DNA of 11,507 nucleotides from Marinobacter arenosus (lineage in GTDB: Bacteria; Pseudomonadota; Gammaproteobacteria; Pseudomonadales; Oleiphilaceae), in assembly GCF_019264345.1 (NCBI RefSeq), contig NZ_JAHVAO010000006.1, positions 1 through 11,507 on the forward strand, read 5' to 3'. The translations under genes were made by a program, and so were the position numbers. Numbering within the stretch: the first letter of the stretch is position 1; each line of letters begins with the position of its first letter. Of the stretch, positions 5,832 to 11,308 are shown in pieces. The notes beneath the pieces were generated by a model. It was not told the origin of the DNA. It worked only from the letters and a program-made list of their open reading frames with translations, and made no database searches.

Positions 5832-6395
5832 ATGCGAATTCTAAGTATCTATCTCATCAGCGTTCTTCTCTTCGTTTCCTCTGCAAAGCTCTTCGCGGCA
5901 GATAGCCTGGACGAGCGTTTATTCTCTGAACTGCGACTAATCAATCAGTCCATGAGCAAGATGGTTTCGGAAAACGAGGCTTTTATCGGAGAGCTGGACA
6001 AGGAGCGTTGCTCTAAAGCAGCGTCGAAGGGGACATCCTGCGGGGAGCAATCAATTCGGCATTTGGCCGCTTTGGACGAGAGCAACCGAAAATCAGAAGT
6101 GTATGTAAAACAGATGGTTGAAGGGTGGGCCCAGGTCTACGGAATGCTGCGCGTGGCGCACATGCAATGTGGCCTAAATAGCATCAATTTTGAGGCGATG
6201 CCGGCTTCTCTGAGAGCGCAATCCAGATTAGTCGAACTAGATCCGGACAATGTCCTTTTGGAGTACATTGAGGCATCTGAAGGCGCATTGAAAGAGGATC
6301 TTAATGACCTTGATTGTGATGCGATCAAGTCGTTTACTGCCACTGTTCAACAGATAGTTATCGCGGCACGTCGGGCACAGGAAAAAATGCGCTAA
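5832..6395 (+). CDS. Secreted protein with four cysteines, unknown function
   Basis: The product has 187 residues, starting at ATG 5832 just after AAAGGA (5823-5828). The N-terminus MRILSIYLISVLLFVSSAKLFA is a classic Sec signal peptide with likely cleavage after Ala22 or Ala23 (LFA-ADS), so the mature protein is about 165 residues and periplasmic. The mature part is mostly helical and charged. It has four cysteines at 60, 70, 113 and 162, enough for two disulfides, the first pair in the context CSKAASKGTSCGE. I do not recognise the family. A longer open frame extends back to 5679 inside the GNAT gene, but that start crosses attC 12 and is rejected. The TAA stop (6393-6395) lies in the R'' box of attC 13. 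Confidence 0.83.
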   Translation: MRILSIYLISVLLFVSSAKLFAADSLDERLFSELRLINQSMSKMVSENEAFIGELDKERCSKAASKGTSCGEQSIRHLAALDESNRKSEVYVKQMVEGWAQVYGMLRVAHMQCGLNSINFEAMPASLRAQSRLVELDPDNVLLEYIEASEGALKEDLNDLDCDAIKSFTATVQQIVIAARRAQEKMR

Positions 6396-6473
6396 CAAGT
6401 GCAGGCACGGCGACGCCCACTACATTGCGCCTTTGGCTCCATTTCATGGGCGCGCATGCTGCAAGCGTTATAC
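6390..6473 (+). repeat. attC site 13
   Basis: R'' box CGCTAAC at 6390-6396 and R' box GTTATAC at 6467-6473. The apex combines GACGCCCACTACATTGCGCC with GGCTCCATTTCATGGGCGCG. It is a sub-family member with no close partner in this window. Confidence 0.87.
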
Positions 6474-6496
6474 CTACCAATGAATAGGAGAATGAA

Positions 6497-6862
6497 GTGA
6501 ATAGTTGTACCGTTTTTGTCCCGGCATCCCCCAAGGCTGTAGGCCGCGATAAGAAAGTAAAAAAAGGAACCGGTGAGTTTGAAAAGGGTTTCTTCGGCAA
6601 AAAAGAGAAAACTGTCACTGAGACCGAGTTCGAGCAAACAGGGTGGTCAGACAAAGAGATCGACGGTTTTCAACTTCAAAAAGACCTACAAAAAGCCCTC
6701 AATGATCTGAATAGGGACGGATTCGAAGTGGTAACGGTGACGCCGATTACCTCTGGGAATTATTCTTGGAAAACGGGGCCGCAAGGCAACATCGGCGGGT
6801 ATGGCTATGGGTATGGTTATAGTTATACAGAAGGACTACTCGTTACGGCCAAGAAGGTATAA
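6497..6862 (+). CDS. Tyr/Gly-rich hypothetical protein
   Basis: This 121-residue protein starts at GTG 6497 behind AGGAG (6486-6490, six bases away). The nearer ATG at 6492 reads only ATG AAG TGA. The N-terminal part is Lys-rich with KGFFGKKEKTVTETEFEQTGWSDKEIDG. A helix then runs LQKDLQKALNDLNRDGFEVV and leads into VTVTPITSGNY, and near the C-terminus the strip GGYGYGYGYSY (about residues 99-109) precedes EGLLVTAKKV. The order helix, DGFEVV, strand and final strand is reminiscent of DUF4177-type small proteins, but that is only a resemblance. It is probably cytoplasmic. The TAA stop at 6860-6862 lies in attC 14. Confidence 0.78.
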   Translation: MNSCTVFVPASPKAVGRDKKVKKGTGEFEKGFFGKKEKTVTETEFEQTGWSDKEIDGFQLQKDLQKALNDLNRDGFEVVTVTPITSGNYSWKTGPQGNIGGYGYGYGYSYTEGLLVTAKKV

Positions 6863-6946
6863 CCAGGTGGTCAACCGGACGCCAAAAGCGTGCCGCTTTT
6901 GGTGCCCTCCGCTGCGCTCCGGCGCCGGTTACCATCAGCGTTAAAT
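6857..6946 (+). repeat. attC site 14
   Basis: R'' box GTATAAC at 6857-6863 and R' box GTTAAAT at 6940-6946. Long apex stem CAAAAGCG-TGC-CGCTTTTG, plus GGTCAACCGG against CCGGTTACC. Related to attC 7, with the same stem apart from a few changes. Confidence 0.93.
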
Positions 6947-6958
6947 GTAAGGAAGTAC

Positions 6959-7534
6959 ATGGCCCAGAATCCATTCTATGTCTATGCATTGAAAGACCCT
7001 AGAGAGCGACCTGCAAAAGCCTTTTATATTGGTAAAGGCACAGGGAATCGTGCGTGGGAGCATCAGACGGTAGAAGATGACAGCGAAAAAGGGCAGGTCA
7101 TCAAGGCAATACATGAGTCTGGCCATTCGGTGCTGCATACAGTTATCACTGACAATCTTAATGAAGAACAGGCACTCAAAATTGAAGCCGAATTGATTGC
7201 CGCATTTGGTATTCGTTCGCGGGGTGGGTTACTGACAAACAGGGTTCAACCGAATCCAGAAACCATCTCGAAAAAGGTCAGAGTCAATATACCGGAAGGC
7301 TGTTACGAAAAGGCTCAAATGGGGCTCGGCATACTGAAAAGCGCGGTCATGGAGCTCGCCAAGGCCAATCCTGAAGGGATTAAAAACTCTGATGCTGCCA
7401 AATATCTCGGACTCCAATCAGATTACGGTGGCGGTTCCAAAGACTATCTAACATACAGCCTTCTAGGTTTGTTAATGAAAGAGGGTCGTGTCGAGCGGAC
7501 CGAGAAAAGAAGGCACGTGGCGAAGTCTGAGTAA
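6959..7534 (+). CDS. GIY-YIG nuclease with C-terminal winged-helix-like domain
   Basis: This 191-residue protein starts at ATG 6959 behind AAGGA (6949-6953). The N-terminal half is a GIY-YIG nuclease domain: YVYALKD (residues 7-13, the GIY strand), FYIGKGTGNRAWEH (22-35, the YIG strand with Arg31), an acidic helix EEQALKIEAELIAAFG (69-84, catalytic Glu at 75 or 77) and LTNR (92-95, the conserved Asn). FYIGKG with a nearby RAxxH is typical of LEM3-like GIY-YIG proteins. Residues 125-185 (VMELAKANPEGIKNSDAAKY, YLTYSLLGLLMKEGRVER) look like a winged helix, as in some restriction-type nucleases. A DNA-cleaving role in defence or repair is likely, with target unknown. No partner methylase is present. 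The in-frame upstream start at 6890 lies in attC 14 and is rejected. Confidence 0.86.
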   Translation: MAQNPFYVYALKDPRERPAKAFYIGKGTGNRAWEHQTVEDDSEKGQVIKAIHESGHSVLHTVITDNLNEEQALKIEAELIAAFGIRSRGGLLTNRVQPNPETISKKVRVNIPEGCYEKAQMGLGILKSAVMELAKANPEGIKNSDAAKYLGLQSDYGGGSKDYLTYSLLGLLMKEGRVERTEKRRHVAKSE

Positions 7535-7537
7535 AAC

Positions 7538-7615
7538 ATTTAACAAGGGGCTGCAGCGGACCGCTTTTCCGGCGCGTTGCGCCTCCAAATCGGCCGCTGA
7601 GCCCAGGCGTTACAT
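7538..7615 (+). repeat. attC site 15
   Basis: Perfect R'' box ATTTAAC at 7538-7544 and R' box GTTACAT at 7609-7615. The apex is GGCGCG-TT-GCGCC with flanking GCGGACCGCTTTTCC and AAATCGGCCGC. Closest to attC 2. Confidence 0.92.
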
Positions 7616-7649
7616 GTTCGAGTCGTTCATCAAAATAGGAACTAAATAA
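7614..7649 (+). other. Eleven-codon leader ORF abutting the DUF262-HNH gene
   Basis: ATG 7614, formed by the R' box, reads MFESFIKIGTK and stops at TAA 7647-7649. The next base begins the ATG of the nuclease gene, in the same frame. The layout recalls ORF-11 of attI1, a short ORF known to boost translation of the adjacent cassette, but here it sits inside the cassette. Confidence 0.4.
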
Positions 7650-9221
7650 ATGGCATCAAAATCAAATCTCGTTAATTTAGACGCTATGATAAAACGAGCT
7701 GACTTTGCCTCTGACGATGACGATAAATCAACATTTGAGACTTTTAATAGCATTCCCGCTAGAGAGCTAGCATCCGGAAATCCGATTGTTTCACTTCTGA
7801 GGAAGCCAGATTTTCAAAGAGAGACTAATCACTGGGCTCCCGATCAAGTGGTGTCACTTCTTGAGTGCTATATAAATGGTGATTTAATCCCGTCGGTCAT
7901 TCTATGGAAGTCCCCAACATATCTTTTTGTTATTGATGGCGGTCATAGGTTAAGCGTAATAAGGGCATGGATAGAAGATGATTATGGTGATGGCCCTATA
8001 TCGCATAAGCTCTTTGGTCATGATATTTCGCTAGAACAGAAAAAGGCAGCGGAAAAGACCAGAAAGCTCATAAATGAAAAAGTTGGCTCGTGGAATTACT
8101 ATAAAACTTTGTTAGATGATGACGAAAATATCACTCCTGAACAACGAAAGAGGCTGTCGACCATTACGACGAGGGGCTTATCTGTCCAGTGGGTAAAAGG
8201 AGATGCCGACAAAGCTGAAACGTCATTTTTTAATATCAATATGAAAGGCACGCCTCTCGACGATATTGAAGAAGTTCTTTTAAGAAACCGGAAAAGGCCA
8301 GTCCCTATAGCCGCGAGAGCGATAATTAGAGCGGGAAAGGGCCACAGGTATTGGTCTCGATTTAAACAAGAAAAAACTGACCTTATTGAAAGTGAGGCAT
8401 CGAAGCTTCATAAATTGCTGTTCAACCCTGAGATTGAGAAGCCTGTAAGAACCCTAGACCTACCTCTTGGTGGTTCTAAAGGTGTTCGTAATGCTGTGCA
8501 AGTGTTGATTGAGTTCATGCTGATTGCTAATCGACAACAACAAAAGCCTCTACCAAAAATTGATGGCTTTAATGAAGACAATGATGGTTCTTTGACTATT
8601 AATGTTCTGAAAAACGCGAAAAAACTTGCGAGCCGAATAACTGGAAATGGCGACGGAAGCTTAGGTCTGCATCCAGCAATATATTTTTACGGTCCATCTG
8701 GAAGGCATTCCAGCCCGATGTTTCTAGGGACTGTTTCTCTAATCGGTCAGAAGCTAGCCAATAACGACTCAGAATTCTTTAACAAGTTTACTTCGGTGCG
8801 ATCAAAGCTTGAACTTATTCTTATTGAAAATAAGGAGTTGATAGCTACTATCATTCAGAAGCATTTGAGCAGGAACAGAATTCCTAAATACCACGATTTT
8901 CTCCAAGTTCTAATAGATGCCCTCTACCGAAATAAGTCAGTAGAAGCTAATGATTTAGTAAAATTTTCTGAGCTTGAGGGAAAAATTATCGCAGGTGATT
9001 TTAAAAAGACTACGTCTAAAATCTCGGACGATACTAAAAGCAAAGTATTTATAAGTGTTGCCTTAAATAGCGCGCTCAAATGCCCAATTTGTGATGGATA
9101 CTTAGATATTGAGAAATCAGTTTCCTATGATCATATTGAAAGGGTAAGGGAGGGCGGTTCTGGCGAAGCGGAGAACTGTCAACTGACACATCCATATTGC
9201 AACCAGTCAGTTAAGAATTAG
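7650..9221 (+). CDS. DUF262-HNH nuclease, candidate anti-phage protein
   Basis: This is the largest gene of the window, at 523 residues. The N-terminal part is a DUF262 (ParB-like) domain: PDFQR at 53-57, a hydrophobic stretch to PSVILWK (81-87), then VIDGGHRLSVIRAW (94-107), where the D-G-x-x-R core is the nucleotide-handling signature of the superfamily. A mostly helical middle follows. The C-terminus is a zinc-type HNH endonuclease: CPIC (478-481), DHI with Asp494/His495, Asn509, His514 and CN (517-518), so both the CxxC and H..C metal ligands and the catalytic His are present. DUF262 joined to a His-Me finger nuclease is the arrangement of GmrSD-type restriction, but here the nuclease is HNH rather than DUF1524. 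ATG 7650 follows AGGA (7637-7640). The gene is visibly more AT-rich than its neighbours, which suggests a different source. Confidence 0.9.
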   Translation: MASKSNLVNLDAMIKRADFASDDDDKSTFETFNSIPARELASGNPIVSLLRKPDFQRETNHWAPDQVVSLLECYINGDLIPSVILWKSPTYLFVIDGGHRLSVIRAWIEDDYGDGPISHKLFGHDISLEQKKAAEKTRKLINEKVGSWNYYKTLLDDDENITPEQRKRLSTITTRGLSVQWVKGDADKAETSFFNINMKGTPLDDIEEVLLRNRKRPVPIAARAIIRAGKGHRYWSRFKQEKTDLIESEASKLHKLLFNPEIEKPVRTLDLPLGGSKGVRNAVQVLIEFMLIANRQQQKPLPKIDGFNEDNDGSLTINVLKNAKKLASRITGNGDGSLGLHPAIYFYGPSGRHSSPMFLGTVSLIGQKLANNDSEFFNKFTSVRSKLELILIENKELIATIIQKHLSRNRIPKYHDFLQVLIDALYRNKSVEANDLVKFSELEGKIIAGDFKKTTSKISDDTKSKVFISVALNSALKCPICDGYLDIEKSVSYDHIERVREGGSGEAENCQLTHPYCNQSVKN

Positions 9222-9222
9222 C

Positions 9223-9291
9223 ATGTAACAAGGTGCTGCTAGGGACAAATCTACGCTGCGCTCCGATTTGCCCCAGAGCACGGCGTTAAAC
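9223..9291 (+). repeat. attC site 16
   Basis: R'' box ATGTAAC at 9223-9229 (imperfect third position) and perfect R' box GTTAAAC at 9285-9291. Compact single stem GGACAAATC-TACGCTGCGCTCC-GATTTGCCC. It has the ordinary size and style of the array although its gene is AT-rich. Confidence 0.91.
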
Positions 9292-9305
9292 GTAAGGGAG
9301 TAAGC

Positions 9306-9662
9306 ATGAGGCTTGAGAAAGAAATCCTGCGGTACTCAAGACTAAATGGTTACCCAATAGACGAGTATGCGCCGGTTGTTTGTTCTTGTGGTTGCCGCGA
9401 ACTTCAATTGTTTTCGGATGATGATGAAGGCGGCGCTTTTGGTGTCTGTACTAAGTGCGGATCTGAGATCGATATCGAAAACAGCAAACGCTACATGGAA
9501 GAGACTTTTCAAAACCTCTGCCAATGCGACAACGACCGGATGGAATTGGGCGTGGGAACGTCCGTTTATCCCGACACTCACAATGCACGGTGGATCTACA
9601 TCGGCGCTCAATGCGGGAAATGTAATCTCGTGGGTGTTTACGTGGACTGGAAGGAATCCTGA
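9306..9662 (+). CDS. Cys-rich zinc-ribbon-like conserved hypothetical protein
   Basis: This 118-residue protein starts at ATG 9306 behind GGGAG (9296-9300). Nine cysteines are arranged as CSCGC (26-30), CTKC (48-51), CQCDND (72-77) and CGKC (103-106), enough for two zinc sites that pair 26-30 with 48-51 and 72-74 with 103-106. The end RWIYIGAQC...VGVYVDWKES resembles a small conserved hypothetical family in which the two zinc knuckles are followed by a terminal DWK(N/E), but I know no named function. There is no signal peptide, so it is cytoplasmic. A structural zinc role or binding of nucleic acid is possible. TGA at 9660-9662 precedes attC 17. Confidence 0.82.
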   Translation: MRLEKEILRYSRLNGYPIDEYAPVVCSCGCRELQLFSDDDEGGAFGVCTKCGSEIDIENSKRYMEETFQNLCQCDNDRMELGVGTSVYPDTHNARWIYIGAQCGKCNLVGVYVDWKES

Positions 9663-9668
9663 GACGGC

Positions 9669-9767
9669 GTTTAACAAGGCCATTAAATACGTTACGGCCA
9701 CGAACGACGTGGCCTCCACCGGACTGCCTACGCGTTGCTTCGGCAGCCGTTTATGGCGGCGTTAGAG
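9669..9767 (+). repeat. attC site 17 (99 bp)
   Basis: Perfect R'' box GTTTAAC at 9669-9675 and R' box GTTAGAG at 9761-9767. The left lobe, ACGGCCACGAACGACGTGGCC, is larger than in its relatives, and the right lobe is CTGCC-TACGCGTTGCTTC-GGCAG. The outer arms AAGGCCATTAA and TTTATGGCGGCGTT resemble attC 6 and 21. Confidence 0.91.
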
Positions 9768-9798
9768 CTTACTGACCGTACAGGGAGAGTCTGAATTT

Positions 9799-10143
9799 AT
9801 GGAATGGATTCCTCTTCTCGGTGCCGTCTGCACACTGGCTCTCGGGATTTTGGGCTTGGTGGCTCCCCGACAAGTCGCTGATCTTGTCGGAGTTGCTCCA
9901 GAGGGAGCGCTGGGGCTATCAGAGGTCCGTGCCACTTACGGCGGGCTTTTTGTCGGGTTGGGTTCGGCGTGTTTGTGGTTTCAGCAGTCAGAGGTATACG
10001 TTGCGGTTGGGTTGGCCTGGTTATTAGCGGCGGTATCCCGCATCGTCTCCATTTTTTTGGATCAGGCTTTCAGCGGCAAGAATGTGGGTGGGGTGATCGT
10101 GGAGGCAGGTATCGGCTCCTTGCTGGTCGCTGGCATGCTCTAA
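9799..10143 (+). CDS. DUF4345-like four-TM membrane protein
   Basis: This 114-residue, very hydrophobic protein has four predicted membrane segments, at about residues 4-22, 45-61, 66-86 and 97-113. The loop GLSEVRATYGGLFVGLG (39-55) carries the E-x-R-A-x-Y-G-G-L-F motif typical of DUF4345 proteins, a small inner-membrane family of unknown function and similar length. ATG 9799 lies about nine bases after AGGGAGAG (9782-9789), a reasonable ribosome-binding site. The TAA stop (10141-10143) overlaps the R'' box of attC 18. It appears complete. The family name rests on motif recall. Confidence 0.82.
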   Translation: MEWIPLLGAVCTLALGILGLVAPRQVADLVGVAPEGALGLSEVRATYGGLFVGLGSACLWFQQSEVYVAVGLAWLLAAVSRIVSIFLDQAFSGKNVGGVIVEAGIGSLLVAGML

Positions 10144-10225
10144 CCATTCATTCAAGTACGTTCCCGGCCTGGCGGCCGTCCACCGGACGCCCCTGTCGGG
10201 GCGCCGCTTAATATTGGCGTTAATG
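10138..10225 (+). repeat. attC site 18
   Basis: R'' box CTCTAAC at 10138-10144 and R' box GTTAATG at 10219-10225. Right lobe CGCCCC-TGTC-GGGGCG. It shares the outer arms of attC 4 (CCATTCATTCAAG and CTTAATATTGGCG) exactly, but closes an unrelated gene. Confidence 0.94.
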
Positions 10226-10435
10226 GCCAGGGACACGGAAGAATTCAGGCAGTTGAGCAGGGAGTTGCTTTCAATTATCACGTCAGTTCAACTCTTCTCC
10301 CCGCAAAACACTGCAAAATCTGAGAGTTCCGTGTTCTGGTTCCTCGCGCCATGGGCTAGGTTAGGTGCAAGCTGTTTGGTCAAGGGCATTCGGGTTTGGG
10401 TGCCAGGGATAAATCGCCGGGTAACCGGCCATTAA
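10223..10435 (+). CDS. Small hypothetical protein, intact copy of the duplicated cassette
   Basis: Seventy codons run from ATG 10223 to TAA 10433-10435. The product starts MARDTEEFRQLSRELLSI and continues with a Ser-rich part and a hydrophobic, Trp/Arg-containing second half (SSVFWFLAPWARLGASCLVKGI, ending RRVTGH). It has no signal peptide by the usual pattern. The ATG is formed by the R' box of attC 18 and has no space for its own ribosome-binding site. The cassette recurs in decayed form at 4491-4704. Because the second half is better conserved at the DNA level than the first, and ends in a GNRA-loop hairpin, a non-coding role of the 3' part is an alternative to a protein. Confidence 0.55.
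   Translation: MARDTEEFRQLSRELLSIITSVQLFSPQNTAKSESSVFWFLAPWARLGASCLVKGIRVWVPGINRRVTGH
10416..10429 (+). other. Conserved GNRA-loop hairpin next to attC 19
   Basis: Same GCCGG-GTAA-CCGGC element as at 4685-4698. In this copy it lies within the last codons of the 70-residue ORF, directly before the R'' box. Confidence 0.5.
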
Positions 10436-10508
10436 CAAGGCGCATCAGTACGCGGCCTTCGGCCGCCGGACGCCACTGACGTGGCGCCGCTGTGCTTCGG
10501 CGTTATAT
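10430..10508 (+). repeat. attC site 19
   Basis: R'' box CATTAAC at 10430-10436 and R' box GTTATAT at 10502-10508. Left lobe GCGGCC-TTC-GGCCGC (a C-TTCG-G loop) and right lobe CGCCAC-TGAC-GTGGCG. Partner of attC 10. Confidence 0.94.
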
Positions 10509-10522
10509 ACATAGAGAGAGTC

Positions 10523-10870
10523 ATGGACGATACATTCAAACCAACAAAGAAAAAGCTCTTAGCAACCCTGGCATTCCTGAGCTGCATCATCGTTTCCCTA
10601 TGGCTTGGGGGAAAGTTCGACAGCATCATGAATACTCAGGTCTATGAGGTAATGTCCTCATCTAGCGAGTCTGGACAGGCAACCAATAAAGTAGATGAAG
10701 GTGCGAAAGTCTTGGAGTCCGTGGCCGCCAGCATGAACGAAGAGCAAAAGGCGAAAGTAAAAGAAATTTACTATCAGTACTTTGCAATCAAATGGCTTGC
10801 ATACACAGTTGTTTCTTATCTCTTCGCATGTTTGCTTTTCAAACGGATAGGTATCAAAGAGACGGCATGA
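10523..10870 (+). CDS. Two-TM hypothetical membrane protein
   Basis: This 115-residue protein starts at ATG 10523, preceded by GAGAGAG (10514-10520). A basic N-terminus (FKPTKKK) is followed by a first membrane segment at about residues 11-29 (LLATLAFLSCIIVSLWLGG). A Ser/Glu-rich extracytoplasmic stretch of about 55 residues follows, with a short helix (EEQKAKVKEIYYQYFAIK), and then a second segment at about 89-106 (KWLAYTVVSYLFACLLFK) with a basic end. Both termini are predicted in the cytoplasm. I do not recognise the family. The in-frame start at 10481 lies in attC 19 and is rejected. TGA at 10868-10870 precedes attC 20. Confidence 0.78.
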   Translation: MDDTFKPTKKKLLATLAFLSCIIVSLWLGGKFDSIMNTQVYEVMSSSSESGQATNKVDEGAKVLESVAASMNEEQKAKVKEIYYQYFAIKWLAYTVVSYLFACLLFKRIGIKETA

Positions 10871-10877
10871 AGGTCGC

Positions 10878-10962
10878 ATATAACAAGTTGTTGTAGTCTG
10901 TTCCGGCCTGCGGCCTCCACCGGACGCCCCTGTCGGGGCGCCGCTAAACCAAGGCGTTAAAA
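10878..10962 (+). repeat. attC site 20
   Basis: R'' box ATATAAC at 10878-10884 and R' box GTTAAAA at 10956-10962. Left lobe GGCC-TGC-GGCC (10905-10915), right lobe CGCCCC-TGTC-GGGGCG (10925-10940). Confidence 0.93.
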
Positions 10963-10975
10963 TAAGGAGAATACA

Positions 10976-11299
10976 TTGAACTTAAATCAGTCCCCCACCA
11001 AAGATCAGCTTGTTTCCCTCATTGCGGAATGCGATGACATGGCAGGTCATCATGTCATATGGGTTAACTCGGCAGGTGACGTAAACATTGATGTCGTTCC
11101 GCAGAATTTGACTCCAGTCGGGTTTGAAGAATCAAAGCCTGAGATGCGGATGCGCTATCCAACTTTTGTTTGTGGCAACGACTACGTCGGCTCAGAAGCA
11201 GCAAAAGACGATATGCATGTTTCCCGCATCTTCAATAGCCTTGTCGAAATGTGGCCGATCGCAAAAGACAAGGCCACTGTTACCTACCTTGACGCCTAA
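10976..11299 (+). CDS. Hypothetical soluble protein with TTG start
   Basis: This 107-residue protein starts at TTG 10976 behind a strong AAGGAG (10964-10969, six bases away). It opens NLNQSPTKDQLVSLIAEC, a probable helix, then strand-like segments (HHVIWVNSAGDVNIDVVP), FEESKPEMRMRYPTFVCGNDYVG, and a helix SRIFNSLVEMWPIAK before the end. There is no membrane segment or signal peptide, and no catalytic motif that I can name. The family is not recognised. TAA at 11297-11299 is nine bases before attC 21. Another open frame at 11124-11393 overlaps it and is an artefact. Confidence 0.76.
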   Translation: MNLNQSPTKDQLVSLIAECDDMAGHHVIWVNSAGDVNIDVVPQNLTPVGFEESKPEMRMRYPTFVCGNDYVGSEAAKDDMHVSRIFNSLVEMWPIAKDKATVTYLDA

Positions 11300-11308
11300 T
11301 GAGCCGAG

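Noticed and set aside
6890..6958. N-terminal extension of the GIY-YIG gene
   Set aside because: It is encoded by attC 14. ATG 6959 has a proper AAGGA and begins just before the nuclease domain.
9342..9765. Overlapping open frames on both strands (9342-9719 minus, 9367-9765 plus)
   Set aside because: Both are shadows of the cysteine-rich gene at 9306-9662. The real frame has ordered CxxC motifs and a ribosome-binding site.
10503..10522. Promoter -10-like sequence TTATATAC after attC 19
   Set aside because: No matching -35 element at the right distance. The bases belong to the R' box.
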